From contig CAMNGW010000011.1 of the NCBI GenBank assembly GCA_946538615.1, forward strand, positions 1 to 32,405: a DNA stretch of 32,405 nt, written 5' to 3'. Below are positions 1 through 8,637 of this stretch, piece after piece (the stretch's first letter is position 1; each line of letters opens with the position of its first letter). Origin of the DNA: an uncultured Clostridia bacterium (GTDB taxonomy: Bacteria > Bacillota > Clostridia > Christensenellales > Aristaeellaceae). The notes under the pieces were generated by a model. That model did not search any database, was not told where the DNA came from, and saw only the letters and a program-made list of their open reading frames with translations. The translations under genes and the position numbers were made by a program.

Positions 1-132
1 TTCATCCCACCACCTGCAGAGGATGGGGGAATTCTTGCTATAATATGTTAAAAAGTTCCGGATCCTGTCTGGCGAAAAAATACTGTTTCCCTATGTGCTA
101 TGTTTCTTGCAATAGCTTTTACAGCCGTTTCA

Positions 133-141
133 TGGTATAGT
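133..141 (+). promoter_or_regulatory. Possible extended -10 promoter element (TGGTATAGT) upstream of deaminase-like gene
   Basis: TG-N-TATAGT at 133-141, about 53 nt upstream of the ATG at 194; no good -35 seen. Confidence 0.35.
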
Positions 142-193
142 TTGAATGGACCGTATGGTCCCGTTACCCAGAATATGTGAAAGGATACTGAAT

Positions 194-717
194 ATGCCGA
201 ATCAAAACATACAGGCGAACTGCCCGGAAACTGCCATTCCGGACACAGCCATTAAAGCTGAGAATCCATACATGGCCGCAGCCATCCAGGAGGCCCTGAA
301 GGGCATAACCTCCGGACATGGCGGTCTTTCGGCTGCGTGATCGTAAAGGACGGGGAGATCGTCGGCCGCGGCCACAATATGGTGCTGGTCAACACGGATT
401 CTACAGCCCATGGCGAGATCGTTGCCATCCGTAATGCCGAAAGCGCACTGAATTCCTACAGTCTGGAGGGCTGCGTCCTCTATACGACAGGAGAACCTTG
501 TCCCATGTGCTTATACGCCATTCTGTGGGCCAACATCGATAAGGTTTATTATGGCTGCACCATAGAAGACAACGCTTCCATAGGTTTCCGGGACGAAGTC
601 TTCAATAAGCTCGGGGGCGACCGGGAGGCCCTGAAGGACTTCCTGGTCTGCATCGACCGCAAAGCCTGCCTGGATCTGTTCGACCAATACAGGCACATGG
701 AGCACCATACATACTGA
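194..717 (+). pseudogene. Guanine deaminase / nucleoside deaminase (zinc CMP/dCMP deaminase fold), interrupted by a frameshift near 322-326
   Basis: N-terminal part in frame from ATG 194 (ORF 146..340: ...PYMAAAIQEALKGITSGHGG) and C-terminal part in another frame (ORF 337..717: VIVKDGEIVGRGHN...TAHGEIVAIRNA...EPCPMCLYAILWA). Zinc motifs HGE and PCPMC are present. The expected GGPFGCVIV junction is restored by adding one C to ggtctttcgg. AAAGGA precedes the ATG. Confidence 0.8.
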
Positions 718-806
718 AAGTTCCCCTTCTGCTGATGGCCCGCCTTTACCCGGAACAATAGACAGTCCGTACAGCAGGCATCATTCCCGCATTTTGGAGG
801 ACAGTT

Positions 807-1475
807 ATGGTCATAAGAAATAATAATCTGGTTCCTTTATGCACACTGTTTGTCCTGCTGACTTTCTTTTCTGCAGGATGCAGAGCAGAAGAACCCGTTC
901 ACGCCCCAACATGCTTCATTTATACAGACGGCCTGCTTGACGACCTTTGTGCCATGGAGTATCTCGCGGGAACATATGAACACGCCATTATCAGGCTGCA
1001 GGATCCCACGGGACTTGCAGACAGCCAATACGCTTCCGCTACGGTCAGGGACGAAAGCGCCTTACTGGATACCGCGTCTCAATGGTTCGCAAGTGTTACA
1101 CCGTATTCCGATTCTACGGACATATCGGAAGCTGATTTTTATCTGATCGCGCCGCTTACAGAATTTGCCGGAATGCTGAAAAACGATCCTGCCCTCAAAA
1201 CCAAACCTGCCCTGCTTATGGCCGGCGATTCATATGGTCCTGACGGTGCAGGCGGAGACTGGAACGCGGTGATGGACCTGGATGCTTACCGTTATGTGAC
1301 CGGGAACATGATGAACCTGAAGCAGATGACCCGTCCTGACTGTGAGAATGCATATGAGACAAACGGTTATCCGTTGCATGCACAATTTCTTGACGAATAT
1401 ACAGCAAGTATGTCTTCTATCAATGAGAATATCTGCTGCTATGACTTACAGGCAGTCGCTTTGTTCCTTAAATGA
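807..1475 (+). CDS. Nucleoside-hydrolase-like (IUNH superfamily) putative lipoprotein
   Basis: N-terminal signal sequence ending FFSAGC; YTDGLLDDLCAMEYL resembles the DxDxxxDD nucleoside-hydrolase motif; LIAPLTEFAGMLKNDPALK resembles GPLTNLA...P. GGAGG upstream of the ATG. Confidence 0.6.
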   Translation: MVIRNNNLVPLCTLFVLLTFFSAGCRAEEPVHAPTCFIYTDGLLDDLCAMEYLAGTYEHAIIRLQDPTGLADSQYASATVRDESALLDTASQWFASVTPYSDSTDISEADFYLIAPLTEFAGMLKNDPALKTKPALLMAGDSYGPDGAGGDWNAVMDLDAYRYVTGNMMNLKQMTRPDCENAYETNGYPLHAQFLDEYTASMSSINENICCYDLQAVALFLK

Positions 1476-1562
1476 TCCCATGGAAGAGACAGACACCGGA
1501 CGCCAGAGAGCTGTGGAAACCAAGATCCGCACCCTGCCCCGGGTAAAAATCCGAAGACAGTG

Positions 1563-1614
1563 AAAAAACGGCACACAGTCTGCATGCTTGCAGCGGGCTG
1601 TGTGCCGTTTTTTT
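1563..1614 (+). terminator. Rho-independent terminator after the nucleoside-hydrolase-like gene
   Basis: aaaaaacggcacacag ... ctgtgtgccgttttttt inverted repeat with T-tract. Confidence 0.85.
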
Positions 1615-1822
1615 GTATGGATGCTGAACACCCGGAACCAGCCCGGCATGCATCCGCTCCACCGTGTCCCTCTTATGTAAAAATGGTCGTGATAGGCAAA
1701 GACAGCCTCGAATAGGAGCTGTCCGGTCTGGACCTTTCCCTTTGTATTTCAAAGCTCAGAAGGTTCCGGAGCGGATGGATGCAAACAGCAATCTAAAAAA
1801 TAGGCCGGAGCATGCAGTCAGC

Positions 1823-1903
1823 TCAGTTTTCGACCGTGTCCACGATCTTTTTTTCAATTCTCAGTGTCACATCGGTACAATACTTCATCTCACCGTCATT
1901 CAT
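1823..1903 (-). pseudogene. C-terminal remnant of a DUF6591-like protein gene (paralogue of the 2849..3598 gene)
   Basis: Minus-strand translation MNDGEMKYCTDVTLRIEKKIVDTVEN* versus MNDAEMKYYTDATLRIEKMLLDTANDK* at the end of the intact gene; 17 of the first 26 residues identical by eye, with matching DNA. Confidence 0.75.
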
Positions 1904-2211
1904 TGTAGTTTACATAGTTGCTCGTTTAGTTCATCAATACGCGCTTGCTGTTTCTTGCGCCTTATGCCTGCAAACAATCCCTTCATAGAATTCATCTTGG
2001 TAGTCAAATCAAGTATTTCAGTGCTTATTCGGGCATTTTCAGCTGTTCTCTGGATCTCAGCAGCTTTTCTTTGAGTATCCTCTTCGTCCTGTCTCGCCTT
2101 TGCTTCAGCTTCACGACGAGCTTTCTCTTCAGCTTTACGGTGGGCCTGTTCTTCAGCTTCACGAGCGTTATTGATCCCGCGAAACTGATTGGAAATATCA
2201 ATGATACACAT
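1900..2211 (-). CDS. Short coiled-coil (Ala/Glu/Lys/Arg-rich) protein, possibly a truncated remnant
   Basis: ORF 1900..2289 minus: NAREAEEQAHRKAEEKARREAEAKARQDEEDTQRKAAEIQRTAENA... heptad-rich. Start uncertain (internal Met at 2211 shown); no convincing SD. Confidence 0.35.
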   Translation of the reverse strand: MCIIDISNQFRGINNAREAEEQAHRKAEEKARREAEAKARQDEEDTQRKAAEIQRTAENARISTEILDLTTKMNSMKGLFAGIRRKKQQARIDELNEQLCKLQ

Positions 2212-2310
2212 GAACGAATGCAGCGAGTCCGCTCCGGAGTGCAAACAATGAAATGATGTAATAGGCTTTGCTGAGGGAGCAACAGGCAAGGCCGAAAGGA
2301 GAACGGAAAC

Positions 2311-2680
2311 ATGAGGCGGTGGGATTATACTAATATTGGAGCGTCAGCTTCACCACAAAACAAAAAAATGTGGAAAAGCTCTTTGATTACATGGGGTATT
2401 GTTCTGAACCCGGTTACGCAGAAGAATGCGAAGAGGTCAATTTTCTTAAGCCTGAAGTGTACTACTGCATGAGTGATGGGGAGCCAATCAGCGATCAGAT
2501 ACGACAGGTATAGCAGCTTAACAGGTATGATGTCAAAGATCTGAGGAATTTACTGAATGCGCTTTTTCCGGGAACATTTATATACACTCGGCGTCCGGCA
2601 GTAATACCGGTGATGCTTCGGAGGTTCATGATCACGTATATGACACAGATGACATGACATGCTACGGCTATGATACATAA
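2311..2680 (+). pseudogene. Decayed small gene of unknown function
   Basis: SD-like AAAGGAGA and ATG at 2311 (MRRWDYTNIGA...). In another frame from about 2334 to 2510: VEKLFDYMGYCSEPGYAEECEEVNFLKPEVYYCMSDGEPISDQIRQV, then in-frame TAG at 2511, then QLNRYDVKDLRNLLNALFPGTFIYT; a second frame change near 2587 gives SASGSNTGDASEVHDHVYDTDDMTCYGYDT* ending at 2680. Confidence 0.45.
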
Positions 2681-2848
2681 GTCTGGACGAATGTACCACG
2701 AATCTTATGGGACCAACCTTTGATTTCTGCAGCTGTATAGATCTTAGCGTTGAACCTTCCATGGCCATTTGCACCGTTTTTGGTTTCGGCTCAATAAACC
2801 GCGTCGATCCATAAGTTTCATTGTTTCGTGTCAAAGCTGGCAGTTTTT

Positions 2849-3598
2849 TCATTTGTCGTTTGCCGTATCCAGTAGCATTTTCTCAATTCTCAGTGTTGCA
2901 TCGGTATAATATTTCATTTCAGCATCATTCATTGTATAGCTCTCATCAAATTTATCCCATTTTTCCATATTCTCTGCGTACCGGGTCAGCATTTGCGTGT
3001 AATCCGTAATCATCGATAAAGGATTCGACGATTTGGTATATTTTTTCATGAAGTCTGTGTATTCCCTGAAAAAAGCTTCATAGCCGTCAATTGCGTCTTT
3101 TACTTCTTTTCTTACACCCAAAGCGCCTGATGCATTTTTTGTTCCCTGATCTTTTGCTGGGCTCGTCTTCTGAGCCGCAGTCACTTTAGCGCCCTCATTG
3201 TTGTCTGTCACCTGAGCGGAAGGTTTATCAGTTCTTTTTTCTCCAGATCGTCTGTCTGAAAGCTTTCCGACCATCTGGCTCAGGTCTCCATATGTATCAG
3301 CCACCTGTTCCATGAACTGACTGTTCCATTCCTGCACATTCTTTCTGAATGCATCAACATCAAAATGCGTCACCGCAACCACACCAGTCAATCCAGCGAA
3401 AATAATCGCCGTGAGGAGAAACATGCAGAAAAAGGACCTTGCATAGCTCCTCCGGTTGATGTTCCTTCTGGAAAAGGCGAAAACGAGCCATATGATGAAC
3501 CCGATCAAAGGAATGCAAAACAAGAAAGTATACCCCACATAACCCCATGCGGATATCGGTTCAAATTGTTCCTGACCCCTGTAACCATACTTACCCAT
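2849..3598 (-). CDS. DUF6591-like membrane protein
   Basis: Two hydrophobic segments (YVGYTFLFCIPLIGFIIWLVFAF; FFCMFLLTAIIFAGLTGVVAV) and C-terminal VRKEVKDAIDGYEAFFREYTDFMKKYTKS...MNDAEMKYYTDATLRIEKML typical of this family. AGGAGGAAGACAGT precedes the ATG at 3598, so this start is preferred over 3820. Confidence 0.65.
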   Translation of the reverse strand: MGKYGYRGQEQFEPISAWGYVGYTFLFCIPLIGFIIWLVFAFSRRNINRRSYARSFFCMFLLTAIIFAGLTGVVAVTHFDVDAFRKNVQEWNSQFMEQVADTYGDLSQMVGKLSDRRSGEKRTDKPSAQVTDNNEGAKVTAAQKTSPAKDQGTKNASGALGVRKEVKDAIDGYEAFFREYTDFMKKYTKSSNPLSMITDYTQMLTRYAENMEKWDKFDESYTMNDAEMKYYTDATLRIEKMLLDTANDK

Positions 3599-4446
3599 AC
3601 TGTCTTCCTCCTGTTCTGATGATTGTTCCGGATACACCTCATGAAAACCGGCTTGATGGACGCTTTCATCTTCTGTCTCAATGGGTACATTTTCTGATTT
3701 GGAACATGTGTTTTCAGAAAGTGCCCTTCCGCTGTCAGTTTCCCACTGTACTGTCAGTTTCATCTGGACTTGAAGCTGCACGGACCATGCATGACCATAT
3801 ATATCTGTTTTCCTTACCACAGAACATGCAGTGCGTTTCCCGACACAGGTCCGGCGTTTCCTGAACCGTTCTTTCTTGCGCGGTCAGGAACAGTCAGATC
3901 TGTCCCCTGTGAGAACCCATTCATGGCTCCATACCCTGTGCCATTTCAGATGAGCGCCTGCTCATCTGCGCTGCTTTTGAAATGACAGCGTTCCCTTCTT
4001 TATTCAGCAGGCACTGCCCTGAACTATCCATCTGCAGTGTATCCGGCCTTTTTTCACGGGCACATTGGACCGGCTGAAGAAACGGCTGAATGACACGAAC
4101 AGGAAAGCCTTCCTCTGCGGAAAAGCCATCAGAAAAAAGCCATGCTCTTTTTCATGCCAGGCCCTTCCATCGGTATGATGTTCTTTCAGTCCGCATTCCT
4201 GCTTTGTCCAATTCTAGCACAAAATGTACCGCCCGTCCACATAAAGATGAAAAAGCTATGATCTTTTATGTTAAACCGGAGCAGAATGCATCCTGCCAGA
4301 ACAGCAGGCCCCACAGCCGCTTGATCCGTGCATCAGATGTCTATGTGCCCATGTCCACACAATGCATCTGGAAGTACCAAAACAGAAAATATATGCTCTT
4401 CCGCCCTTCATGTGAGAATGAAAAGGCGAAGGCGTGTATTGAAAAG

Positions 4447-4475
4447 ACAGGGGACTTAGCACTATGGTCCCCTGT
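4447..4475 (-). terminator. Possible bidirectional terminator hairpin
   Basis: Perfect 9-bp stem acaggggac / gtcccctgt; on the minus strand followed by cttttc. Confidence 0.5.
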
Positions 4476-4887
4476 TCTGTTTTATGATCTGTAAGATGGC
4501 AGATCCTGCAGGCACGATTCTGCTGCAAAAGAACAGGCTGTGCTGCAGCCGGACCGGCCCACATGGACATATATTTCGGAAAGGCTGAACATCCCGTCTG
4601 TACCACCGGAGATGTTTATTTCTTTCATCATAGTATAAGCTGTGCCCGTGTTTACCGGATAAAGGCTGCTTCCGGAGCGCTGAAAATACGCAGCTGCCTG
4701 TACGCCTGCATCAGTGCAGAGAACGGCAGATGCAGCAAACCGTTCCTGTTCCGCAAGCGCAGTCAGCGAAACGTTTTATATCACACAGCCATGGAATACG
4801 ATGGGACATCTGACTTCTGATGGCTTAAGCGGGATGACGGGAAAACCATCTCTGAAAGTGCAGGTGAAATGCCCTGCCTTCTGTTCA

Positions 4888-4919
4888 GAAATGCTCCGGC
4901 AGATCCGCCGGGGCATTTC
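4888..4919 (-). terminator. Hairpin downstream of GH38 gene, possible end-of-operon signal
   Basis: gaaatgctccggc / gccggggcatttc, 13-bp stem with one G-U, 22 nt past the GH38 stop; no strong T-tract. Confidence 0.45.
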
Positions 4920-4941
4920 CGTCTTCATAGCATAAAGGTTC

Positions 4942-7440
4942 TCAGGGCAGTTCATCCCATGCTCTGACCTCAATCGGCACAGCGCCTTCCAGGATGTCCG
5001 TCTCTTGGATTTTTCCGTTTTCAATCCGGAACGTCCTGATCTCAAACGGCCTGAATTCCGTCTTAAGCGTCACGCCAAGGGCCGGCAGGCTGACTTCAGC
5101 CGTAGTTTCCCTGCCCTGGCATTCAAACAGACGCAGAATATAGGCGTTCTCCTGCAGCTCACTGCGCTTGAGACAGCTGAGGGCTATGTTCTCCTGCGCA
5201 ATCTCAATCAGGGGCTGTGGTATCTTGCCTTTCCCGGAGGGGCAGTATGCCAGCGCACAGACTTTCTGATTGAGCATGCCGGCTTCTCTGTCTGCCCTTC
5301 CCAGCACTTCGTGCTCCGCCCCCACCGTCAGGCTGAAATGATAGCGCCTTTCACCCTGTTCCATGCGCGGTGTGTACATGGGTTCATGATAGGGCTCTCC
5401 CAGCGTAAAGGTGGCAGCACCATATCCCGCCGAGCGGAGCAGGGTCAGGCTGAGCTTTCCTCCGTCGCAGTATGACCCGTATACGCCGTCATCCGCCACA
5501 AGGATCGCCTGTCCGTTTTCCGACAGTGCCTGCCAGTACTGGCACACCGTATCCCCGTAGGACGGCCTGAGGGTCTCCCGCCCGAACATGGTCTGCCCCG
5601 TCCAGACCGGATGCTCCATGACAGTGGGGATGCACAGCTTGAAACGCTTTTCCCGTTCGGCGTTGAAGACATGCAGGTCGAGATCCACACATCCGGTAGT
5701 GCGGTCCACGAGGTAGCGCATGAGCAGTCTGGAATCATGATAGCGCATGTCGGCTTCCACCACCGTCATGACTTCGCCCTCATCCGTCACACGTACCGGC
5801 ATGACCACAGGCTCCTTCACCCCTGTGAACTCTCTGGCCTCCATGGGACTCATCAGCTGGAACCTGCCCACCGGGGACTTCGGGTCATGAATGGGCTTCC
5901 CGTCCCATGAACCGAAGAAATCCTCATAGACATCCACACTGCAGGCGCCCGGCTTCACATATTCCCTGCCGTCCACTGCCCAGCTGTCCAGAAGCCCGGT
6001 AGCTGTATTGACCACAACCTGTCCGCGCGCCGTCTTCACGGTAATGGCACCATGCTCTGCCCGAAGAGACGGCGCAGGCCTGTGTTCCATGGTTCTGAAA
6101 TGAATGTCGAACCGGCTCATGCACGCAGCCGGGAGGTCCGCCCTGAAAACCACCCGCTTGCACCAGTCCATATTAAAACTGCCGGATTCTCTTGCACTCT
6201 GGCTGGGGAGCGGTTTCCCGTCCCGGTACACCACAGGCTCCGACCACTTTGTGTGCCAGAGCTGACGCGGAAGGACAAACTCCACATCGACAGGCTGCGT
6301 ACAGGTGTACGGATGCGGGTTATAGACGAGCAGGGGCACCGTATCCGGGTCCGTCAGCTTTGCCTGCCCTGCAGAAAGCGCGATCATGCAGGACGCCTTG
6401 ATCTTGTTTGTGATCTCCAGTCCATGATGCAGCTGCCGGATGATATCCTCTTCCACCGGCTGAATGCATGAGCCCGGGAGTGAGTCATGGAACTCGGAGA
6501 ACATGAGGTCTGTCCATGCCTCATCCAGTTTCTCCTTCTCATACCCGCGAAGACCTGCCGCGCAAACATGCACGGACATCTTTTCCGCCATGACCAGGTC
6601 GTTTTCCAGTCTGCGGTGGAGCTGCTTGATCCGTATAATGGAGGTATAGCAGCCCTCCATCAGCGGATTGAGCCCGCAGTCCAGCACATGCAGCTCATCC
6701 GCCTTTACGTTCCGGAAATACATGTCGGGCGTGGCATGCACAAGTTCCTCTCCCTTTTCCTTCAGTGCACGGATGGACTCAAGATCGGTCCTTGACGGAC
6801 CGCCGCCATGGTTGCCCACGCCCCAGCAGTACATGGCTGCGTTCTTTCCCTCATAGCGTCCCATCCACTCCGGCAGTTCCTCACCCACCTTGCCGAACAC
6901 GGAATTGTATCCCTTGTCGGACCGGTGCGCGATGACGCTGGAGCCGTCATATCCCTTCCAGAGGAAATCCTCATCCGGGAAATCATAATGGTCCTTTCCG
7001 GGGCGGATGTTCACGTAATACCTGTAGCCGCACTGTCTGAGCACCTGAACCAGCCCCTGGGCATGACCGAAGGAATCAAAGTTGACAGCCGTCACCGGTA
7101 CCTTGCGGAAACGGTCCCAGAAATAGAGTCTTCCCCGCAGGACCTGCCGGACAATGGCCTCACCCGAAGGGATGTTGACATCCGGCTGCAGGAACCATCC
7201 GCCTACAATCTCCCACCTGCCCTCACGCACCTGCTGCCTGATGCGCTCAAACAGTTCCGGGTCATGCTCTTCCACCCAGCCGTAGAGAAGTGCTTCATTG
7301 TGATTGAACACAAACTCCGGGTATTCGTCCAGAAGCTCACTGGCCGATCTGAAAGTGGACAGCGCTTCACTAAATCCCTGTTCCCACTGCCACAGCCAGA
7401 CGGGGTCAATGTGTGCATTGCAGAATAAGTAGGTTTTCAT
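4942..7440 (-). CDS. Alpha-mannosidase, glycoside hydrolase family 38
   Basis: MKTYLFCNAHIDPVWLWQWEQGFSEALSTFRSA, NFDSFGHAQGLVQVLRQCGYRYYV; GH38 HxD and DSFGH motifs. Start MKTYLF at 7440 preceded by ggacaggaggagcaagtg. Confidence 0.92.
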   Translation of the reverse strand: MKTYLFCNAHIDPVWLWQWEQGFSEALSTFRSASELLDEYPEFVFNHNEALLYGWVEEHDPELFERIRQQVREGRWEIVGGWFLQPDVNIPSGEAIVRQVLRGRLYFWDRFRKVPVTAVNFDSFGHAQGLVQVLRQCGYRYYVNIRPGKDHYDFPDEDFLWKGYDGSSVIAHRSDKGYNSVFGKVGEELPEWMGRYEGKNAAMYCWGVGNHGGGPSRTDLESIRALKEKGEELVHATPDMYFRNVKADELHVLDCGLNPLMEGCYTSIIRIKQLHRRLENDLVMAEKMSVHVCAAGLRGYEKEKLDEAWTDLMFSEFHDSLPGSCIQPVEEDIIRQLHHGLEITNKIKASCMIALSAGQAKLTDPDTVPLLVYNPHPYTCTQPVDVEFVLPRQLWHTKWSEPVVYRDGKPLPSQSARESGSFNMDWCKRVVFRADLPAACMSRFDIHFRTMEHRPAPSLRAEHGAITVKTARGQVVVNTATGLLDSWAVDGREYVKPGACSVDVYEDFFGSWDGKPIHDPKSPVGRFQLMSPMEAREFTGVKEPVVMPVRVTDEGEVMTVVEADMRYHDSRLLMRYLVDRTTGCVDLDLHVFNAEREKRFKLCIPTVMEHPVWTGQTMFGRETLRPSYGDTVCQYWQALSENGQAILVADDGVYGSYCDGGKLSLTLLRSAGYGAATFTLGEPYHEPMYTPRMEQGERRYHFSLTVGAEHEVLGRADREAGMLNQKVCALAYCPSGKGKIPQPLIEIAQENIALSCLKRSELQENAYILRLFECQGRETTAEVSLPALGVTLKTEFRPFEIRTFRIENGKIQETDILEGAVPIEVRAWDELP

Positions 7441-7484
7441 CACTTGCTCCTCCTGTCCGATCCTGTTTACAGGCATCTGCAAAA

Positions 7485-7521
7485 CAGGGACTTCCCGGTT
7501 CCCTGTCCGGTAAAGTCCCTG
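7485..7521 (-). other. Intercistronic hairpin between GH76 and GH38 genes
   Basis: cagggactt / aagtccctg perfect 9-bp stem. Confidence 0.55.
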
Positions 7522-7533
7522 ACATAATCATGT

Positions 7534-8577
7534 TTACTGTTCCATCTGCAGCATACGCGCAAGGCTTTCCAGAAGCATGACACCGCTCAGATGCTGGGCA
7601 AGGTCCACCTTATCCTCAGCGCCCGGCGCTGCGTCCCATCTGCCGCCGATGAGCCCGTCCTCCCGCATGCCCTTCTCCATGAGTGCTTCCGCACTCCGGG
7701 ACAGCATATCAAGAATCCAGACTCTGTCCTCCCCGACGGCAGCTGTGTACAGTTCTGTCAGATACCGCACAAGAATGCCCCTGAACAGCCCGCAGTCACC
7801 TTCGCCCTCATAGGGCATGACACCGCCGTGTCCGTCACAGTAGACCGCTTTGGCCCTGCGCGCAATGCCGAGGGCCAGGTCCAGCCATGAGGTTTCACCG
7901 CTGATTCTGTACATTTCAACCGCCGCACCGATCATGACACCCTGATTATACGTAAAATCCCAGGTGATATCAATCCGGCCGTCGCCTTCCCGGTTCATGC
8001 CGTCATACACATAGAAGGTTCCGGGTTCCATGAGATGGTCCCTGTTCCAGCAGAGGATCCGTTCGCCCCACATAAGGTCCTCCGGGTCCCCGAAGCGCTG
8101 GTACAGTCTCAGCGCAATGATGGCGGCCGGCGCATTGGCGGGCGTGTTCTTATAGTCCAGCTGGTTCTTTCTCCATGCCATGCCCCCGCCGCAGTTGTCG
8201 TTCCATGCGGTCCGGATATCCTGCCACAGGAGCTTTACCCGCGCGAGCACCTTTTCCTCGCCGGTGAGATCATAGCGTCTGAGAAGGGCCAGGGCCATCC
8301 ATTCCATGTCGTCATACCAGTTGTTCAAGATGGTCCCGCCGTTTGCCAGTATGGTGCCCCTCAGCTCCTTTTCCGCCAGGTCAGTAAATGATGTATCCCT
8401 CGTGCGCAGATATCCGTCCAGCAGGGCATCTATGGCATGCGCCTGCCACCAGTAGCAGGGATTGTGGTCCGGCTCATAGGGGCAGGTCGGGTTGAAAAAG
8501 GATCTTTCCTCCGACCAGAAGCAGTCCACCAGGGCCTTCTGTGCCTTTTCACAGGCAATGCGTGTCTTTTCCAGCAT
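7534..8577 (-). CDS. Glycoside hydrolase family 76 protein (alpha-1,6-mannanase family)
   Basis: NNWYDDMEWMALALLRRY, GGGMAWRKNQLDYKNTPANAPAAIIALRLY, FTYNQGVMIGAAVEMYR; GH76 signature with paired Asp. No signal peptide seen. Confidence 0.85.
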   Translation of the reverse strand: MLEKTRIACEKAQKALVDCFWSEERSFFNPTCPYEPDHNPCYWWQAHAIDALLDGYLRTRDTSFTDLAEKELRGTILANGGTILNNWYDDMEWMALALLRRYDLTGEEKVLARVKLLWQDIRTAWNDNCGGGMAWRKNQLDYKNTPANAPAAIIALRLYQRFGDPEDLMWGERILCWNRDHLMEPGTFYVYDGMNREGDGRIDITWDFTYNQGVMIGAAVEMYRISGETSWLDLALGIARRAKAVYCDGHGGVMPYEGEGDCGLFRGILVRYLTELYTAAVGEDRVWILDMLSRSAEALMEKGMREDGLIGGRWDAAPGAEDKVDLAQHLSGVMLLESLARMLQMEQ

Positions 8578-8596
8578 GTTTCTGCCTCCACAGGAG

Positions 8597-8620
8597 GCGG
8601 GGAGACATGCATCTCCCCGC
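8597..8620 (-). other. Intercistronic hairpin between solute-binding protein and GH76 genes
   Basis: gcggggaga catgca tctccccgc: 9-bp perfect stem, 6-nt loop. Confidence 0.7.
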
Positions 8621-8637
8621 GCTGTTTCTTCTCTGTT

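Noticed and set aside
549-3009. Shared MFRVKAG start in ORFs 549..758 (-) and 2821..3009 (+)
   Set aside because: Neither ORF is convincing, and the DNA similarity is only about 20 nt with mismatches; probably coincidence.
4090-4606. ORFs of 134 aa (+) and 111 aa (-) in the 3.8-4.9 kb gap
   Set aside because: No SD, no recognisable protein features; the gap looks non-coding or degraded, with a hairpin at 4447-4475.
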